From: Alcanivorax profundi
Lineage (GTDB): Bacteria > Pseudomonadota > Gammaproteobacteria > Pseudomonadales > Alcanivoracaceae
Reading direction: 5' to 3'
Length of the DNA: 64,000 nucleotides
Assembly (NCBI RefSeq): GCF_003597125.1
Contig: NZ_QYYA01000002.1
Location: forward strand, 636,156 to 700,155
Position numbers and translations under genes: made by a program. This document shows positions 1 to 8,642 of the stretch, in pieces (the first letter of the stretch is position 1; every line of letters begins with the position of its first letter). Below the pieces are notes generated by a model that worked only from the letters and a program-made list of their open reading frames with translations, had not been told where the DNA came from and did not search any database.

Positions 1-79
1 CACCGAACGTAGCGAAGGAACACCCGCAGGGCGGCCCTAAGGGTGAGCAGAGCGAATAACCGACGCTCCTACCGCGCGT

Positions 80-3000
80 TCAGAACGTATCCACAAACGG
101 ACGGCCACCGTGGGAGCCGGTCTTGAAGCCGGACGCATTCAACCCGCGCAAGATCCACTGGCGACTCTCTACCGGATCAATCACCGCATCGATTTCCAGG
201 AAGCTGGCCATGTTGAGCGCCTTGCCTTGCTGGTAGGCCTTGGCCACCAGCTTGTCGAACAGCCGTTGCTGGCGCTCGGGGGTGGGCTGCGCCGCCAGCT
301 CCTTGGCAAAGCCCAATCGCACCGCCCCTTCCAGGCCCATGGCACCAAACTCGGCACTGGGCCAGGCAGCGGTGAACAAGGGCGAATGAAAACTGCCGGC
401 GGCCATGGCCTGGGCCCCAAGGCCGTAGCCCTTGCGCAGCACCAAGGTAAAAAACGGAATGGTCAGGCTGGCGGCGGTAACGAACATGCGCGACACATGA
501 CGCACCGTGGCCTGCTTTTCCGCTTCCGGCCCGACCATGAAGCCGGGGGTATCGCACAGGGAAATCATCGGCAGCCCAAACGCTTCGCACAGCTGCATGA
601 AACGGGCAGCCTTGTCGCCACCCACGGCATCAATCGCGCCGCCCAAACAGGTCGGATCATTGGCAATCAGACCGAACGGTTTGCCTTCGATGCGCACCAG
701 CGCCGTGATCATTCCCGGGGAAAATGCCTTGCGCAACTCCAGCACGGAACCCGTATCGGCCAGGGTCTCAATCAGGGTGCGGATGTCGTACACGCGGGTG
801 CGTTTTTCCGGAATGCGGTGGCGTAGTTCCCGCTGGTCTGCTGCCTGCCAGTCTGTCACCGAGCCCTGAAAATAGGACAGGTAGCGTTTGGCCACCGCCA
901 CGGCCTCGGCCTCGTCGCGCACACACACATCCACGACCCCGTTGGGGGCCTGCACGCTCACCGGGCCCACCTGTTCCGGGGTGAACCGGCCCAGGCCACC
1001 GCCTTCAATCATGGCCGGGCCGGCCATGCCGATAGTGGCATCCTCGGTGGCGATAATCACATCGCAACACCCCAGCAGAGCAGCATTGCCGGCAAAGCAA
1101 CGGCCAGAGCCAATGCCCACCAGCGGCACCTGGCCGGACAACGTAGCCATAGCCGCAAAGGTGTGGCAATCCAGCCCGGCCACGCCGACAAAATCCGTAT
1201 CGCCGGGGCGGCCACCACCGCCCTCGGCAAACAACACCAGCGGCATCTTCCACTGCCCGGCCAGCTGCAACAGCCGGTCGGTCTTCTTGTGGTTCATCAT
1301 CCCCTGGGTGCCGGCAAACACGGTGTAGTCGTAGCTCATCGCCATGACCCGCGCGGCCGACTCACCAAACTGTTCGGCATTAACGGTGCCGGTGCCGCCA
1401 ATCAAACCATCTGCCGGGCTCATGGCCTGCAATTCTTCACTGCTGCGGCGACGACGCTGGGCGGCCAGCGCCATGGCGCCGTATTCCTGGAAGCTGTCGC
1501 CGTCCAGCAGGTCGTCCAGGTTTTCCCGTGCCGTGCGCTTGCCCTTGCTTTGGCGTTTCTCCACCGCCTTCGGCCGGCCCGCATCACTGATGGCCTGATG
1601 CCGATCCAGTACCTCGGCCAGGTCCTTGCGGATATGGTCCAGGTCCACGCTTTCTTCCGTGGCGATGGCATCGCCCTGCACCTCACCCGGCTCCACAAAC
1701 AGCAATGGCGATGCTTCATTGAGGGCATCGCCCTCCCGGGCCGCCAGACTATGCACACGCCCCGCCACCGTGGCACGCACTTCGAATTCCATTTTCATGG
1801 CTTCCAGCACGGCCACCACCTGGCCCTCCTGCACGGTGGCGCCGGCCTTCACCAGTAACGACACCAACACGCCAGTGGTGGGGCTGAGCAGTGCTTCACA
1901 ACCGGCCGGGGTAATGACGTTTTCAATCTGCGTTGTCGTTGTCACCGGCAGATCGGAAGCGACCTCTTCCGGCAGGGCCGCCAGCAACTGGTCAAGATGG
2001 GTTTCCACATACCGGGTGGTCACCGCGTTGGCCTGCACATCGTCACTGGCCAACAGCGCCTGCAGCAGCGGCAGGTTGCTGTTTACGCCCGCGATGCGCG
2101 TTTGCTTCAAGGCGCGACGGGCGCGCTGCAGCACAGCAGGATAATCCGCACCCGAGACAATCAGTTTGGTCAACAGGGAATCGTAGGCAGGGCTGACCGC
2201 ATAACCGGCATAGCCGTAACCATCCACGCGAATCCCCGGCCCGCTGGCAGGCTCGTAGGCGGTGAGCGTGCCCGCCGCTGGCGTGGTGCCGCCATCTGGC
2301 TTGAGGGTTTCCAGATTCACCCGCAGCTGTACCGCCATACCGTCATACCCCGGCGGCGTCTCCAGTTGCAGATCCGCCAGGCTGGCACCGGCCGCCAGAC
2401 GAATCTGGCTCTGCACCAGATCCACGCCGGTGATCTGCTCGGTCACCGTATGTTCCACCTGCACCCGCGGATTGGCTTCCATGAAGTAGAAGCGATCCTG
2501 TTCCGGTTCCACCAGAAACTCGAAGGTGCCAATGCCGTGGTATTTCACTTCCCGGGCCAGCGTCAGGGCGCTGTCGATAATGCGATCGCGCAGGGCCGGG
2601 TCCAGCCCCGGCGCGGGAGCAAATTCCACCAGCTTCTGGTGGCGGCGCTGCAGGGTGCAGTCGCGCTCCCACAGATGACTCACCGCCCCACTGCCATCGC
2701 CCAGCACCTGCACTTCGATATGCCGGGCGGCGCTTACCAGCTGCTCCACATAGACGGCGTCATCACCAAAGGCGGCCTGCGCTTCCGACTGGCAACGGGC
2801 ATAGGCGGCGGCCAGATCGGCCGGGTCAGTAACCGCTCGCATACCTCGGCCGCCGCCACCACTCAGGGCCTTGACCATCACGCCACTGCCATTCAACGCG
2901 GCCATGAAGGCCTGGGCCTGTTCCAGTGTCACTGCCTGATCGGTGCCCTGCACCAGCGGCACCTGGCAACGCGCCGCCAACGCCCGGGCTGCCGCCTTGT

Positions 3001-3349
3001 CGCCAAACAACCGCAGCGTGTCCGCCCCCGGCCCGATCAGCGTCAGCCCTGCCTCGGCACACGCCTCGGCAAAGGCCGCATTCTCGGCAAGAAACCCGTA
3101 ACCGGGATGAATCGCCTCACAGCCATGTTCACGGGCAACGGCAATCAGCTGCGCGCCGTTCAGGTACGCCGGCACGCCCCTGCCCGGCAGCGCGACGGCC
3201 TCATCCACCTGACGCACGTGCAGGGACGCCTGATCATCCTCGGCAAACACCCCCAGCGAACGGATACCCAGATCCGCACAGGCGTTGGCAATACGGATGG
3301 CGATCTCGCCTCGGTTGGCAATCAGGATGGCAGCAAAGGGGGCGGGCAC
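80..3349 (-). CDS. Single-chain biotin-dependent acyl-CoA carboxylase (BC-BCCP-CT fusion)
   Basis: About 1089 residues. The N-terminal biotin carboxylase begins with FAAILIANRGEIAIR and has the ATP-grasp glycine loop KALSGGGGRGM. The biotinyl domain carries EAMKM with the target Lys at about residue 519. A carboxyltransferase region fills the C-terminal half (from about residue 590). Most bacteria split these functions over several subunits. Single-chain enzymes of this size are known, such as the long-chain acyl-CoA carboxylases. The substrate (acetyl-, propionyl- or longer acyl-CoA) cannot be read from sequence. I place the start at a GTG at 3349 because GGAG lies 6 bases upstream and biotin carboxylase homology begins at once; an ATG at 3430 would add 27 residues unlike the family. 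A TetR gene lies upstream on the same strand. Confidence 0.88.
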   Translation of the reverse strand: MPAPFAAILIANRGEIAIRIANACADLGIRSLGVFAEDDQASLHVRQVDEAVALPGRGVPAYLNGAQLIAVAREHGCEAIHPGYGFLAENAAFAEACAEAGLTLIGPGADTLRLFGDKAAARALAARCQVPLVQGTDQAVTLEQAQAFMAALNGSGVMVKALSGGGGRGMRAVTDPADLAAAYARCQSEAQAAFGDDAVYVEQLVSAARHIEVQVLGDGSGAVSHLWERDCTLQRRHQKLVEFAPAPGLDPALRDRIIDSALTLAREVKYHGIGTFEFLVEPEQDRFYFMEANPRVQVEHTVTEQITGVDLVQSQIRLAAGASLADLQLETPPGYDGMAVQLRVNLETLKPDGGTTPAAGTLTAYEPASGPGIRVDGYGYAGYAVSPAYDSLLTKLIVSGADYPAVLQRARRALKQTRIAGVNSNLPLLQALLASDDVQANAVTTRYVETHLDQLLAALPEEVASDLPVTTTTQIENVITPAGCEALLSPTTGVLVSLLVKAGATVQEGQVVAVLEAMKMEFEVRATVAGRVHSLAAREGDALNEASPLLFVEPGEVQGDAIATEESVDLDHIRKDLAEVLDRHQAISDAGRPKAVEKRQSKGKRTARENLDDLLDGDSFQEYGAMALAAQRRRRSSEELQAMSPADGLIGGTGTVNAEQFGESAARVMAMSYDYTVFAGTQGMMNHKKTDRLLQLAGQWKMPLVLFAEGGGGRPGDTDFVGVAGLDCHTFAAMATLSGQVPLVGIGSGRCFAGNAALLGCCDVIIATEDATIGMAGPAMIEGGGLGRFTPEQVGPVSVQAPNGVVDVCVRDEAEAVAVAKRYLSYFQGSVTDWQAADQRELRHRIPEKRTRVYDIRTLIETLADTGSVLELRKAFSPGMITALVRIEGKPFGLIANDPTCLGGAIDAVGGDKAARFMQLCEAFGLPMISLCDTPGFMVGPEAEKQATVRHVSRMFVTAASLTIPFFTLVLRKGYGLGAQAMAAGSFHSPLFTAAWPSAEFGAMGLEGAVRLGFAKELAAQPTPERQQRLFDKLVAKAYQQGKALNMASFLEIDAVIDPVESRQWILRGLNASGFKTGSHGGRPFVDTF

Positions 3350-3468
3350 GGCGAACTCCAGTCTTGGGCAAAAGCACAAAGACCACAGTGTAGCCAGAGC
3401 GGGGGAGTGATGACATTGATCCCTACGCATGGGGAAGCATGCATTGGGTTAATACCGCAAGACGGCGC

Positions 3469-4080
3469 TCAGGCCTGATAGTGACTCAAAAATAACGCCG
3501 CCGTGCGCGACGCCAGATCGTGCCGCTCCTGGGCGCCAAGCAAAGGGGCAATCTGCATCAACTGCGGCCAGAAGCAGCTGCCCTTGATCAGGTTATGGAG
3601 TTGCTGGCTGGCAATCTCGTCATCCAGTTCCGCCAGGCGACCGTCGGCCACCGCGGCCCGAATCCAGCGGCGGGTGGCCGGCTCATGGGCAGACAGTTTT
3701 TCCACCTGTTCACGCAGCGCCTGCGGCTGATGCAGAAAATGGTCGAACGCCACCCGGTTGAGCTCGATGTATTCCTGACTGCAGATCACCTCGATTTCCG
3801 ACTCGAGCAAATCACACAGTTGCGAATGCAACGCCACACCGGGCTCGTAATCGCGCCCTTCATGCAGGGTGGCCTGCTGCCACAGCTCGGTCATCAGCGC
3901 CATGATCAGCGCTTCCTTGCTGGCAAAGTGGTTATACACCGTGCGCTTGGACACCGACGCCAACGCGGCCAGCTCGTCCATGCTGGTGCTGTGCACCCCG
4001 CGCTCCTGAAACGCATCACGGGCCGCCTGCAGGATGGCCTGGCGCTTCAGTTCGCTTCGGGTCGGTTTGTGTTCGGTCAT
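3469..4080 (-). CDS. TetR-family transcriptional regulator
   Basis: About 203 residues. The N-terminal helix-turn-helix is clear: KRQAILQAARDAFQERG, then SVSKRTVYNHFASKEAL, the usual TetR recognition-helix signature. The C-terminal ligand domain is helical and not diagnostic. The start at MTEHKPT (4080) gives the standard spacing before the HTH; a longer start at 4119 is possible. The gene is divergent from the metallo-beta-lactamase-fold gene at 4192, and the gap between them holds an inverted repeat and a direct repeat that could be its operators. It may also affect the carboxylase downstream on the same strand. The ligand is unknown. Confidence 0.85.
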   Translation of the reverse strand: MTEHKPTRSELKRQAILQAARDAFQERGVHSTSMDELAALASVSKRTVYNHFASKEALIMALMTELWQQATLHEGRDYEPGVALHSQLCDLLESEIEVICSQEYIELNRVAFDHFLHQPQALREQVEKLSAHEPATRRWIRAAVADGRLAELDDEIASQQLHNLIKGSCFWPQLMQIAPLLGAQERHDLASRTAALFLSHYQA

Positions 4081-4131
4081 GGTCGATTCACTGTCCAGGC
4101 AATCCGGGTCGGGGCGCATTTTACACTAAGC

Positions 4132-4180
4132 AGTTTACTTTTCCCAAAACCCATATACACTACACCGTATAGTTTACTTT
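4132..4180. promoter_or_regulatory. Divergent regulatory region with candidate TetR operator
   Basis: Between the TetR gene and the divergent gene, the decamer AGTTTACTTT occurs twice in direct orientation (4132-4141 and 4171-4180). Between the copies lies an inverted repeat TATAC-N8-GTATA (4154-4171). Such a palindrome in a divergent TetR promoter region is a typical operator arrangement. Binding is inferred. Confidence 0.45.
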
Positions 4181-4191
4181 ATTGGTGCGTC

Positions 4192-5307
4192 ATGAAAATA
4201 CGCTGGCTGGTATTTGCAGGAGTCCTCGTTATGGCAGTGAGTCTGTTCAAGGCCTGTTCCACACCGGAGCAGAAGTTCTATAACACCGGTATGGCCGGCA
4301 GCGCCGCCGCCAGCAACCTGTGGGAAATCGCCAAGATGTACCTGCGCACCGAGCGCAAGGCTCCCAGCCCCACCGCCCCGCTGCCACTGCGCCAGATCCC
4401 GGCGGGTGAACTGTCTGCGCCCGGTGACCAGGCCACCGTGTATCGGCTGGGCCACTCCAGCATTCTGATCCAGCTGGACGGCCACACCGTGCTGACCGAT
4501 CCGGTCTTCAGTGACCGCGCCTCACCAGTGCAGTGGGCCGGCCCGAAACGGTTTCACCCCCTGCCCTTTGCGCTCGACGACCTGCCCACCATTACCGCCG
4601 TGGTCATCAGCCACGACCACTATGATCACCTCGATCGCGACAGCCTGCTGGCGCTGGACAACAAGGTCGGCACCTATCTGGTACCGCTGAAAGTGGGCAA
4701 TCACCTGCGCCGCTGGGGCATTGCCGACGACAAGATCGTCGAGCTGGACTGGTGGCAGTCCCACCGGATTGCCAGCCTGCAGTTTACCGCCACACCGGCC
4801 CAGCATTTTTCCGGCCGCGGCCTTTCCGACCGGGATGAAACCCTGTGGGCCAGCTGGGCGATCAAGGGACAGGGTGGCAACCTGTTCTTCAGTGGCGACA
4901 GCGGTTACTTCGGGGGCTTCCGGGAAATCGGCGAACGGCTGGGGCCCTTTGACCTGACCCTGATCGAAACCGGCGCCTATAACCTGTTGTGGAGCAAGGT
5001 GCATATGCTGCCGGAACAGAGCGTACAGGCGCATCTTGATCTCAAGGGCCGCGCCATGCTCCCCATCCACAACAGCACATTCGATCTGGCGCTGCATGAC
5101 TGGTTTGAACCTCTGGAGCGGGCCGCCGCCGCAGCCTGGGAACGTAATGTCACCCTGCTGACCCCCATCATGGGCACCCAGGTGACCGTGCAACAGCCAG
5201 GCAAAACCGCTTTCTGGTGGCGCGACGAAGCGGAACCCGCCTTGCTGGAAGCCGCTCTCGCCGGGGCCGAACAGGACGCCGCCGCCCTCAAGGCCCGCCA
5301 GCGTTAA
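4192..5307 (+). CDS. Metallo-beta-lactamase-fold hydrolase, RomA/NAPE-PLD-like
   Basis: 371 residues. The N-terminus has a hydrophobic segment (about residues 5-19) and a Cys near residue 22 that resembles an imperfect lipobox, so an envelope location is likely. The metal-binding motif SHDHYDHLD is intact, with later metal ligands in TPAQHFSGRG and FSGDSGYFGG. This matches the beta-lactamase-superfamily proteins annotated as RomA or UlaG/NAPE-PLD-like. The substrate is unknown. The ATG at 4192 fits the signal-like N-terminus; the frame is open further upstream but there it runs antisense through the TetR gene. The gene is divergent from that regulator, which probably controls it. Confidence 0.82.
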   Translation: MKIRWLVFAGVLVMAVSLFKACSTPEQKFYNTGMAGSAAASNLWEIAKMYLRTERKAPSPTAPLPLRQIPAGELSAPGDQATVYRLGHSSILIQLDGHTVLTDPVFSDRASPVQWAGPKRFHPLPFALDDLPTITAVVISHDHYDHLDRDSLLALDNKVGTYLVPLKVGNHLRRWGIADDKIVELDWWQSHRIASLQFTATPAQHFSGRGLSDRDETLWASWAIKGQGGNLFFSGDSGYFGGFREIGERLGPFDLTLIETGAYNLLWSKVHMLPEQSVQAHLDLKGRAMLPIHNSTFDLALHDWFEPLERAAAAAWERNVTLLTPIMGTQVTVQQPGKTAFWWRDEAEPALLEAALAGAEQDAAALKARQR

Positions 5308-5325
5308 TCACACGCTGCACGGGCC

Positions 5326-5820
5326 TCAGCGCGGCGCCAGCACCTGCTGTTCCAGCTCAGCGGCCAGCCCTGCGTCCAACGTCAGGGCAGAGGCGAGCTG
5401 GTCCAGCCAGGCGCGTTCCATGGGGTTCTGTTCGTCCACCATCACCACACTGACCAGATAGATTTCGCGAGCGGCCTGGGGAGAATCGGCCATGGCTGCC
5501 AGCGCACTGGCATCCAGGGGCGCATCGAACAGGGTCTGTATCCAGGCATGCAGTTCGTCATCGGCGCCCAGCTGCTCGATTTCCCGGGTCAGCAGGGCAC
5601 GTTCATTGGCATCAATGTGCCCATCGGCACGGGCGGCCATGATCATCGCCTGAAGGATTTCCAGACCCCGGCGCTCCTGATCTGCGCCTTGCAGCTGATC
5701 CAGCGGCTGACCCTGTTGTGCTGCGGCAGGCTGCCCCTGGGCCTGGCTGCCGGTCTGGTAATTCTGGTAGGTCTTCCAGGCCAACACACCGACACCGGCC
5801 AGCCCCAGGATTGGGTGTCG
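5326..5820 (-). pseudogene. 5'-truncated DUF533/YebE-type (TerB-like) inner-membrane protein
   Basis: The readable part contains a membrane-segment end and LAWKTYQNYQ, then a TerB-like helical domain (MIMAARADGHIDANERALL ... AREIYLVSVVMVDEQNPMERAWL). This is the C-terminal two thirds of YebE/DUF533 proteins, which normally have about 70 more residues with a glycine-rich N-terminus. Upstream of about 5820 the frame stays open briefly (to a TAG at 5920-5922) but the residues no longer resemble the family and no ATG is present. A GTG at 5787 could still make a 153-residue product. I read this as a gene cut at the edge of the accessory island. Confidence 0.65.
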
Positions 5821-6314
5821 CAGTCTCCGTTCCAGATCAGTACCTGGGTTGGGGTTTCCGTGTGTCTGGGAAAATTGAAGCAGGAGCGCTTGGGCGCGGT
5901 AGCATGAACTTTGGCGGGTCTATTAATCATGAAGTCAGCAAATGTAAGGACGAAGAGCCTTGTACTAAAGGTCTTGTCAAAGCATCTGGTCGTGCCGAGG
6001 TTGGTGTGTCTGTTTTGCTCGAAGTTACTATCAAAGAATGCATGGATAATGGTGATAAGAAATGTACGGATTTATTTGGCGTAGGTGGAGAAACTACGGT
6101 CGCTGCTACAGCAGCCGTCGATTTCAGCGCAGCTGTTTACGAGGGTGATAGTTGTTCGTCTGGCGGGTGTGCAGGCGGGGCGGTCCGGAAGTTGGGCGGT
6201 GTCGCGCGAGTCTCTGCGAAAATAATGCTGGCCGGAATTTTCGAAACTAGCTTCGGCTTCGAGGAGTACATTGTAGTTTGGGATGAATTTACGTATGGAG
6301 AGCCATGTGGTTGA
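5815..6314 (+). pseudogene. C-terminal fragment of an unknown Cys-containing protein
   Basis: From about 5815 the plus strand encodes a coherent glycine-rich sequence (DQYLGWGFRVSGKIEAGALG, later DSCSSGGCAGGAVRKLGGVA) with paired cysteines, ending at a TGA at 6312-6314. Before 5815 the same frame is merely antisense to the DUF533 gene. The piece therefore looks like the tail of a larger secreted or surface protein whose front was lost at the junction. An internal ATG at 5904 could start a 136-residue product. I do not recognise the family. Base composition shifts toward A+T here. Confidence 0.5.
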
Positions 6315-6873
6315 TCAGAATACTTTTGAATTTGAAAGCAATTGGTCAGATTCAAAGGAAAATGGTGGAAGGATTATGTTGTTTATGTCCTTGCCATTTT
6401 TCGCCATCGATCTATTCATGCTCTACCGCTTTGATATCTTTGGAGTTATGAGTGTCGTCGGACTGCCTTTGCTGGTTGGTGCATTGGTATTGCTTAACTT
6501 AAGAGTAATAGTGAAAGTTAATCGGAATAACATCACCAGTACTTTTAGTGTTTGGTGGTTTAAATGGAAAAAGTCTTACGATATAGGTCGGTATAACTAT
6601 GTTCGCATGAGTTGTCGGCCTCCTCCGGCTACTTCGGCGATCCATACTGAAAAATTGTTTCAATTGGACTTGTGTTTGTCGAAGACTCCACACTGGAGGG
6701 CAGGGGATTTAGCTCTGTTTCGTTTTATACACTTTCCTTGGGATGTCGATCCAAAGGAGTACTTTTCCTTCGTGGATAAAATTGTTGAAACGACAGGTTG
6801 TGAGCTGTTCGCTGGTCCGGATTTGCCAACGAAATTTACGACGCTGGTTAAAGAAAGATATGGAGATGTCTAA
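6283..6873 (+). CDS. Hypothetical two-TM membrane protein
   Basis: Up to 196 residues. Two hydrophobic segments lie at about residues 31-49 and 53-74, followed by a soluble C-terminal domain rich in aromatic residues. The start (ATG 6283 or 6295) overlaps the end of the preceding fragment, so the two were probably translationally coupled. The position directly after a surface-protein tail recalls immunity or accessory genes, but this is only context. No family recognised. Confidence 0.5.
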   Translation: MNLRMESHVVDQNTFEFESNWSDSKENGGRIMLFMSLPFFAIDLFMLYRFDIFGVMSVVGLPLLVGALVLLNLRVIVKVNRNNITSTFSVWWFKWKKSYDIGRYNYVRMSCRPPPATSAIHTEKLFQLDLCLSKTPHWRAGDLALFRFIHFPWDVDPKEYFSFVDKIVETTGCELFAGPDLPTKFTTLVKERYGDV

Positions 6874-6874
6874 C

Positions 6875-7090
6875 ATGTTGCGTTTATTTATTATTTCTAT
6901 TGGGCTCGTATTTGCTTCCTCGACTCATGCCTTTCAGAAGAAAGAAACATGCTATCTCGTGGCCTTGGGGCAGTGTGTCTTATCAATGGCTGCTTATTTC
7001 AATGATAAAGAGTACGAGGTCTATCCAACGCGAAACACGGGAGAAACACGAGAAACACGGGACACGCATAAATTTAATCAGCAAAAATAG
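6875..7090 (+). CDS. Small secreted protein with a repeat-derived tail
   Basis: 71 residues. The ATG at 6875 has GGAG 9 bases upstream. The N-terminus LRLFIISIGLVFASSTHA is a good signal peptide with cleavage after THA. The C-terminal residues TRNTGETRETRDTHK are encoded by near-identical GAAACACGG units (7032-7060) that run into a degenerate REP copy beside the RAYT transposase. The original 3' end may therefore have been replaced. Function unknown. Confidence 0.45.
   Translation: MLRLFIISIGLVFASSTHAFQKKETCYLVALGQCVLSMAAYFNDKEYEVYPTRNTGETRETRDTHKFNQQK
7058..7080 (-). repeat. Degenerate REP copy left of the RAYT gene
   Basis: On the minus strand this reads TGATTAAATTTATGCGTGTC, matching the CAATTCATGCGTGTCCCC repeats found on the other side of the transposase gene but in opposite orientation. 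The transposase is therefore bracketed by inverted copies. Confidence 0.5.
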
Positions 7091-7094
7091 CAAT

Positions 7095-8075
7095 TTACCA
7101 TCCCGCCAGGCTTTGCCCCGCAATCCATTTACGTCCTGTCATCTGTGCGTACTCTTTCAGCTTATCCAACGCACCCAATGCAATGGGCTTCCGTTGCTGT
7201 TTCGGCTTCATATGGGCTAACCACGCCTTCTCATCTATTCCCAGACGATCCAGCACACCTGCCGCATGTGCTGAGATTGCGCCACGCTTGTCATCGCGGA
7301 CAGCGCGACCCGTACTATCCACAAGCTCCAGGTAATCCATCAGCCGAAAACGACATACCGTATCCTCATGCGTTGTCTCGATGGTATTTTCATCAACCAG
7401 AGGTAAAAGGTTTGGCTTTTGCTTATCACCAACCTCTGACCTGATCGCTTCTGAACGTTGCTGAATAGAGGTGTAATCGGAACCTTCAGGCGTATGCGCC
7501 ATATCCGCCCGTACAGGATTGAGATCCACATAGGCCATACACTGCAGCACCGCTTTCTCATCCAGTAATGCCTGACACTTGTAGCGGCTTTCCCAGAACC
7601 GGCCCTTACAACAATCTTCCTCATTGGCCTTTCGGGCCAGATACTCATTCAGACACTTCATGAACCAGCCAAGGTCATACAGGCGCTCTCGCCAGGTCTG
7701 CACGATTTCTTCAGCCTTCAGGTTTTCTGCCGCTTCAGTCTCACCCTTGAGCCAACGCTTGACGATCAACGGCCCGTTGAACAGCTGCATCCACCGCTCT
7801 GCCACTTCCTGATCCGACCAGCTCAAGGCTTTCTTCTGGTTAATACGAAGCACCACATGGTAGTGATTGGACATCACCGCATAGGCACAAAGATCAATGG
7901 CAAACACTTCACCCAACACAGCAAGGCGGTCCACCACCCATTGCCTGCGATGTTCATAATCCTGACCGGAATAATGATCCTGGCCACACAGAAAGGCCCG
8001 CCGCACACAGCGGCAGATACAGTGATAGTAAGACGTGGAATCCAGCGATACCTGGCTATAACGCGCTCGGGTCAT
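7095..8075 (-). CDS. REP-associated tyrosine transposase (RAYT, Y1/IS200-like)
   Basis: 326 residues. The HUH metal-binding motif is visible as YAVMSNHYHVVLRI, with a candidate catalytic Tyr in the following helix region (LNEYLARKA). C-terminal signatures typical of RAYT proteins are present (GRFWESRYKCQALLDE, YVDLNPVRADMA). RAYTs are single-copy transposase relatives thought to mobilise or maintain REP sequences. AAGGAGG lies 8 bases before the ATG at 8075. REP copies flank it: one degenerate inverted copy on the left and five on the right. It appears intact. Confidence 0.9.
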   Translation of the reverse strand: MTRARYSQVSLDSTSYYHCICRCVRRAFLCGQDHYSGQDYEHRRQWVVDRLAVLGEVFAIDLCAYAVMSNHYHVVLRINQKKALSWSDQEVAERWMQLFNGPLIVKRWLKGETEAAENLKAEEIVQTWRERLYDLGWFMKCLNEYLARKANEEDCCKGRFWESRYKCQALLDEKAVLQCMAYVDLNPVRADMAHTPEGSDYTSIQQRSEAIRSEVGDKQKPNLLPLVDENTIETTHEDTVCRFRLMDYLELVDSTGRAVRDDKRGAISAHAAGVLDRLGIDEKAWLAHMKPKQQRKPIALGALDKLKEYAQMTGRKWIAGQSLAGW

Positions 8076-8164
8076 GACAAGCCTCCTTGCTTATCCTTCA
8101 CCCAACACTACTGACTACCCGAACCCATCAATATCGGTCAACAACCACGAACCGTGTAAGACAT

Positions 8165-8188
8165 CCCCCAATTCATGCGTGTCCCCGA
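8165..8188 (+). repeat. REP-like repeat, copy 1
   Basis: Contains CCCCCAATTCATGCGTGTCC followed by CCGA, the reference form of the RAYT-linked repeat in this window. Confidence 0.7.
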
Positions 8189-8253
8189 CTAGCTGACACT
8201 ACTGACTACTCAAACCCAACTACATCAGAGAACAACCACAAACACCGTCAGTC

Positions 8254-8277
8254 CCCCCAATGGATGCGTGTCCCCGA
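8254..8277 (+). repeat. REP-like repeat, copy 2
   Basis: Two-base variant (CCAATGGATGCGTGTCCCCG) of the same repeat. It ends 7 bases before the stop codon of the small minus-strand gene at 8285. Confidence 0.7.
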
Positions 8278-8284
8278 TCGCCGA

Positions 8285-8476
8285 TCAGACGCCACCGACA
8301 AGCTCGCTTACGAATGCTTGGCCAAATTTCTCTTCGGGCGTCTCTGGAACCTTTGCATTTGGATATTCAATACCACCAGGCGAGCAGACTTCGGCTAACT
8401 TACCTATTGTCATTTCTGCCTGTACGGTATTTGTTGTCAGCGCAAGGACTAGCGCGGTTAACATGGCCTTTGTCAT
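8285..8476 (-). CDS. Small secreted protein, probably 3'-truncated
   Basis: 63 residues. AGAGGT lies close before the ATG at 8476, and the N-terminus TKAMLTALVLALTTNTVQA is a signal peptide. The mature part has one Cys and ends at a stop next to REP copy 2. The IGKLAEVC start of the mature chain faintly recalls Rap1a/Tai-type immunity proteins, which are longer and have more cysteines, so a cut 3' end is plausible. Function unassigned. Confidence 0.45.
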   Translation of the reverse strand: MTKAMLTALVLALTTNTVQAEMTIGKLAEVCSPGGIEYPNAKVPETPEEKFGQAFVSELVGGV

Positions 8477-8543
8477 GCAGACCTCTTTCTATCCAGTTAC
8501 GAATGGAATAATTGGCTAAATTACGCAGTCCCGCTTCCATCAG

Positions 8544-8567
8544 CCCCCAATTCATGCGTGTCCACGA
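8544..8567 (+). repeat. REP-like repeat, copy 3
   Basis: CCCCCAATTCATGCGTGTCC followed by ACGA; a single change from copy 1. Confidence 0.7.
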
Positions 8568-8642
8568 TTACCAATATATTTCCATCCCTATATATCATTT
8601 AGCAATTAGCCCCACTCAAAAGGATAAATACCAGCAAACATT

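Noticed and set aside
3350..3430. ATG start 27 codons upstream for the acyl-CoA carboxylase
   Set aside because: The extra residues do not resemble biotin carboxylases, and the GTG at 3349 has a good ribosome binding site.
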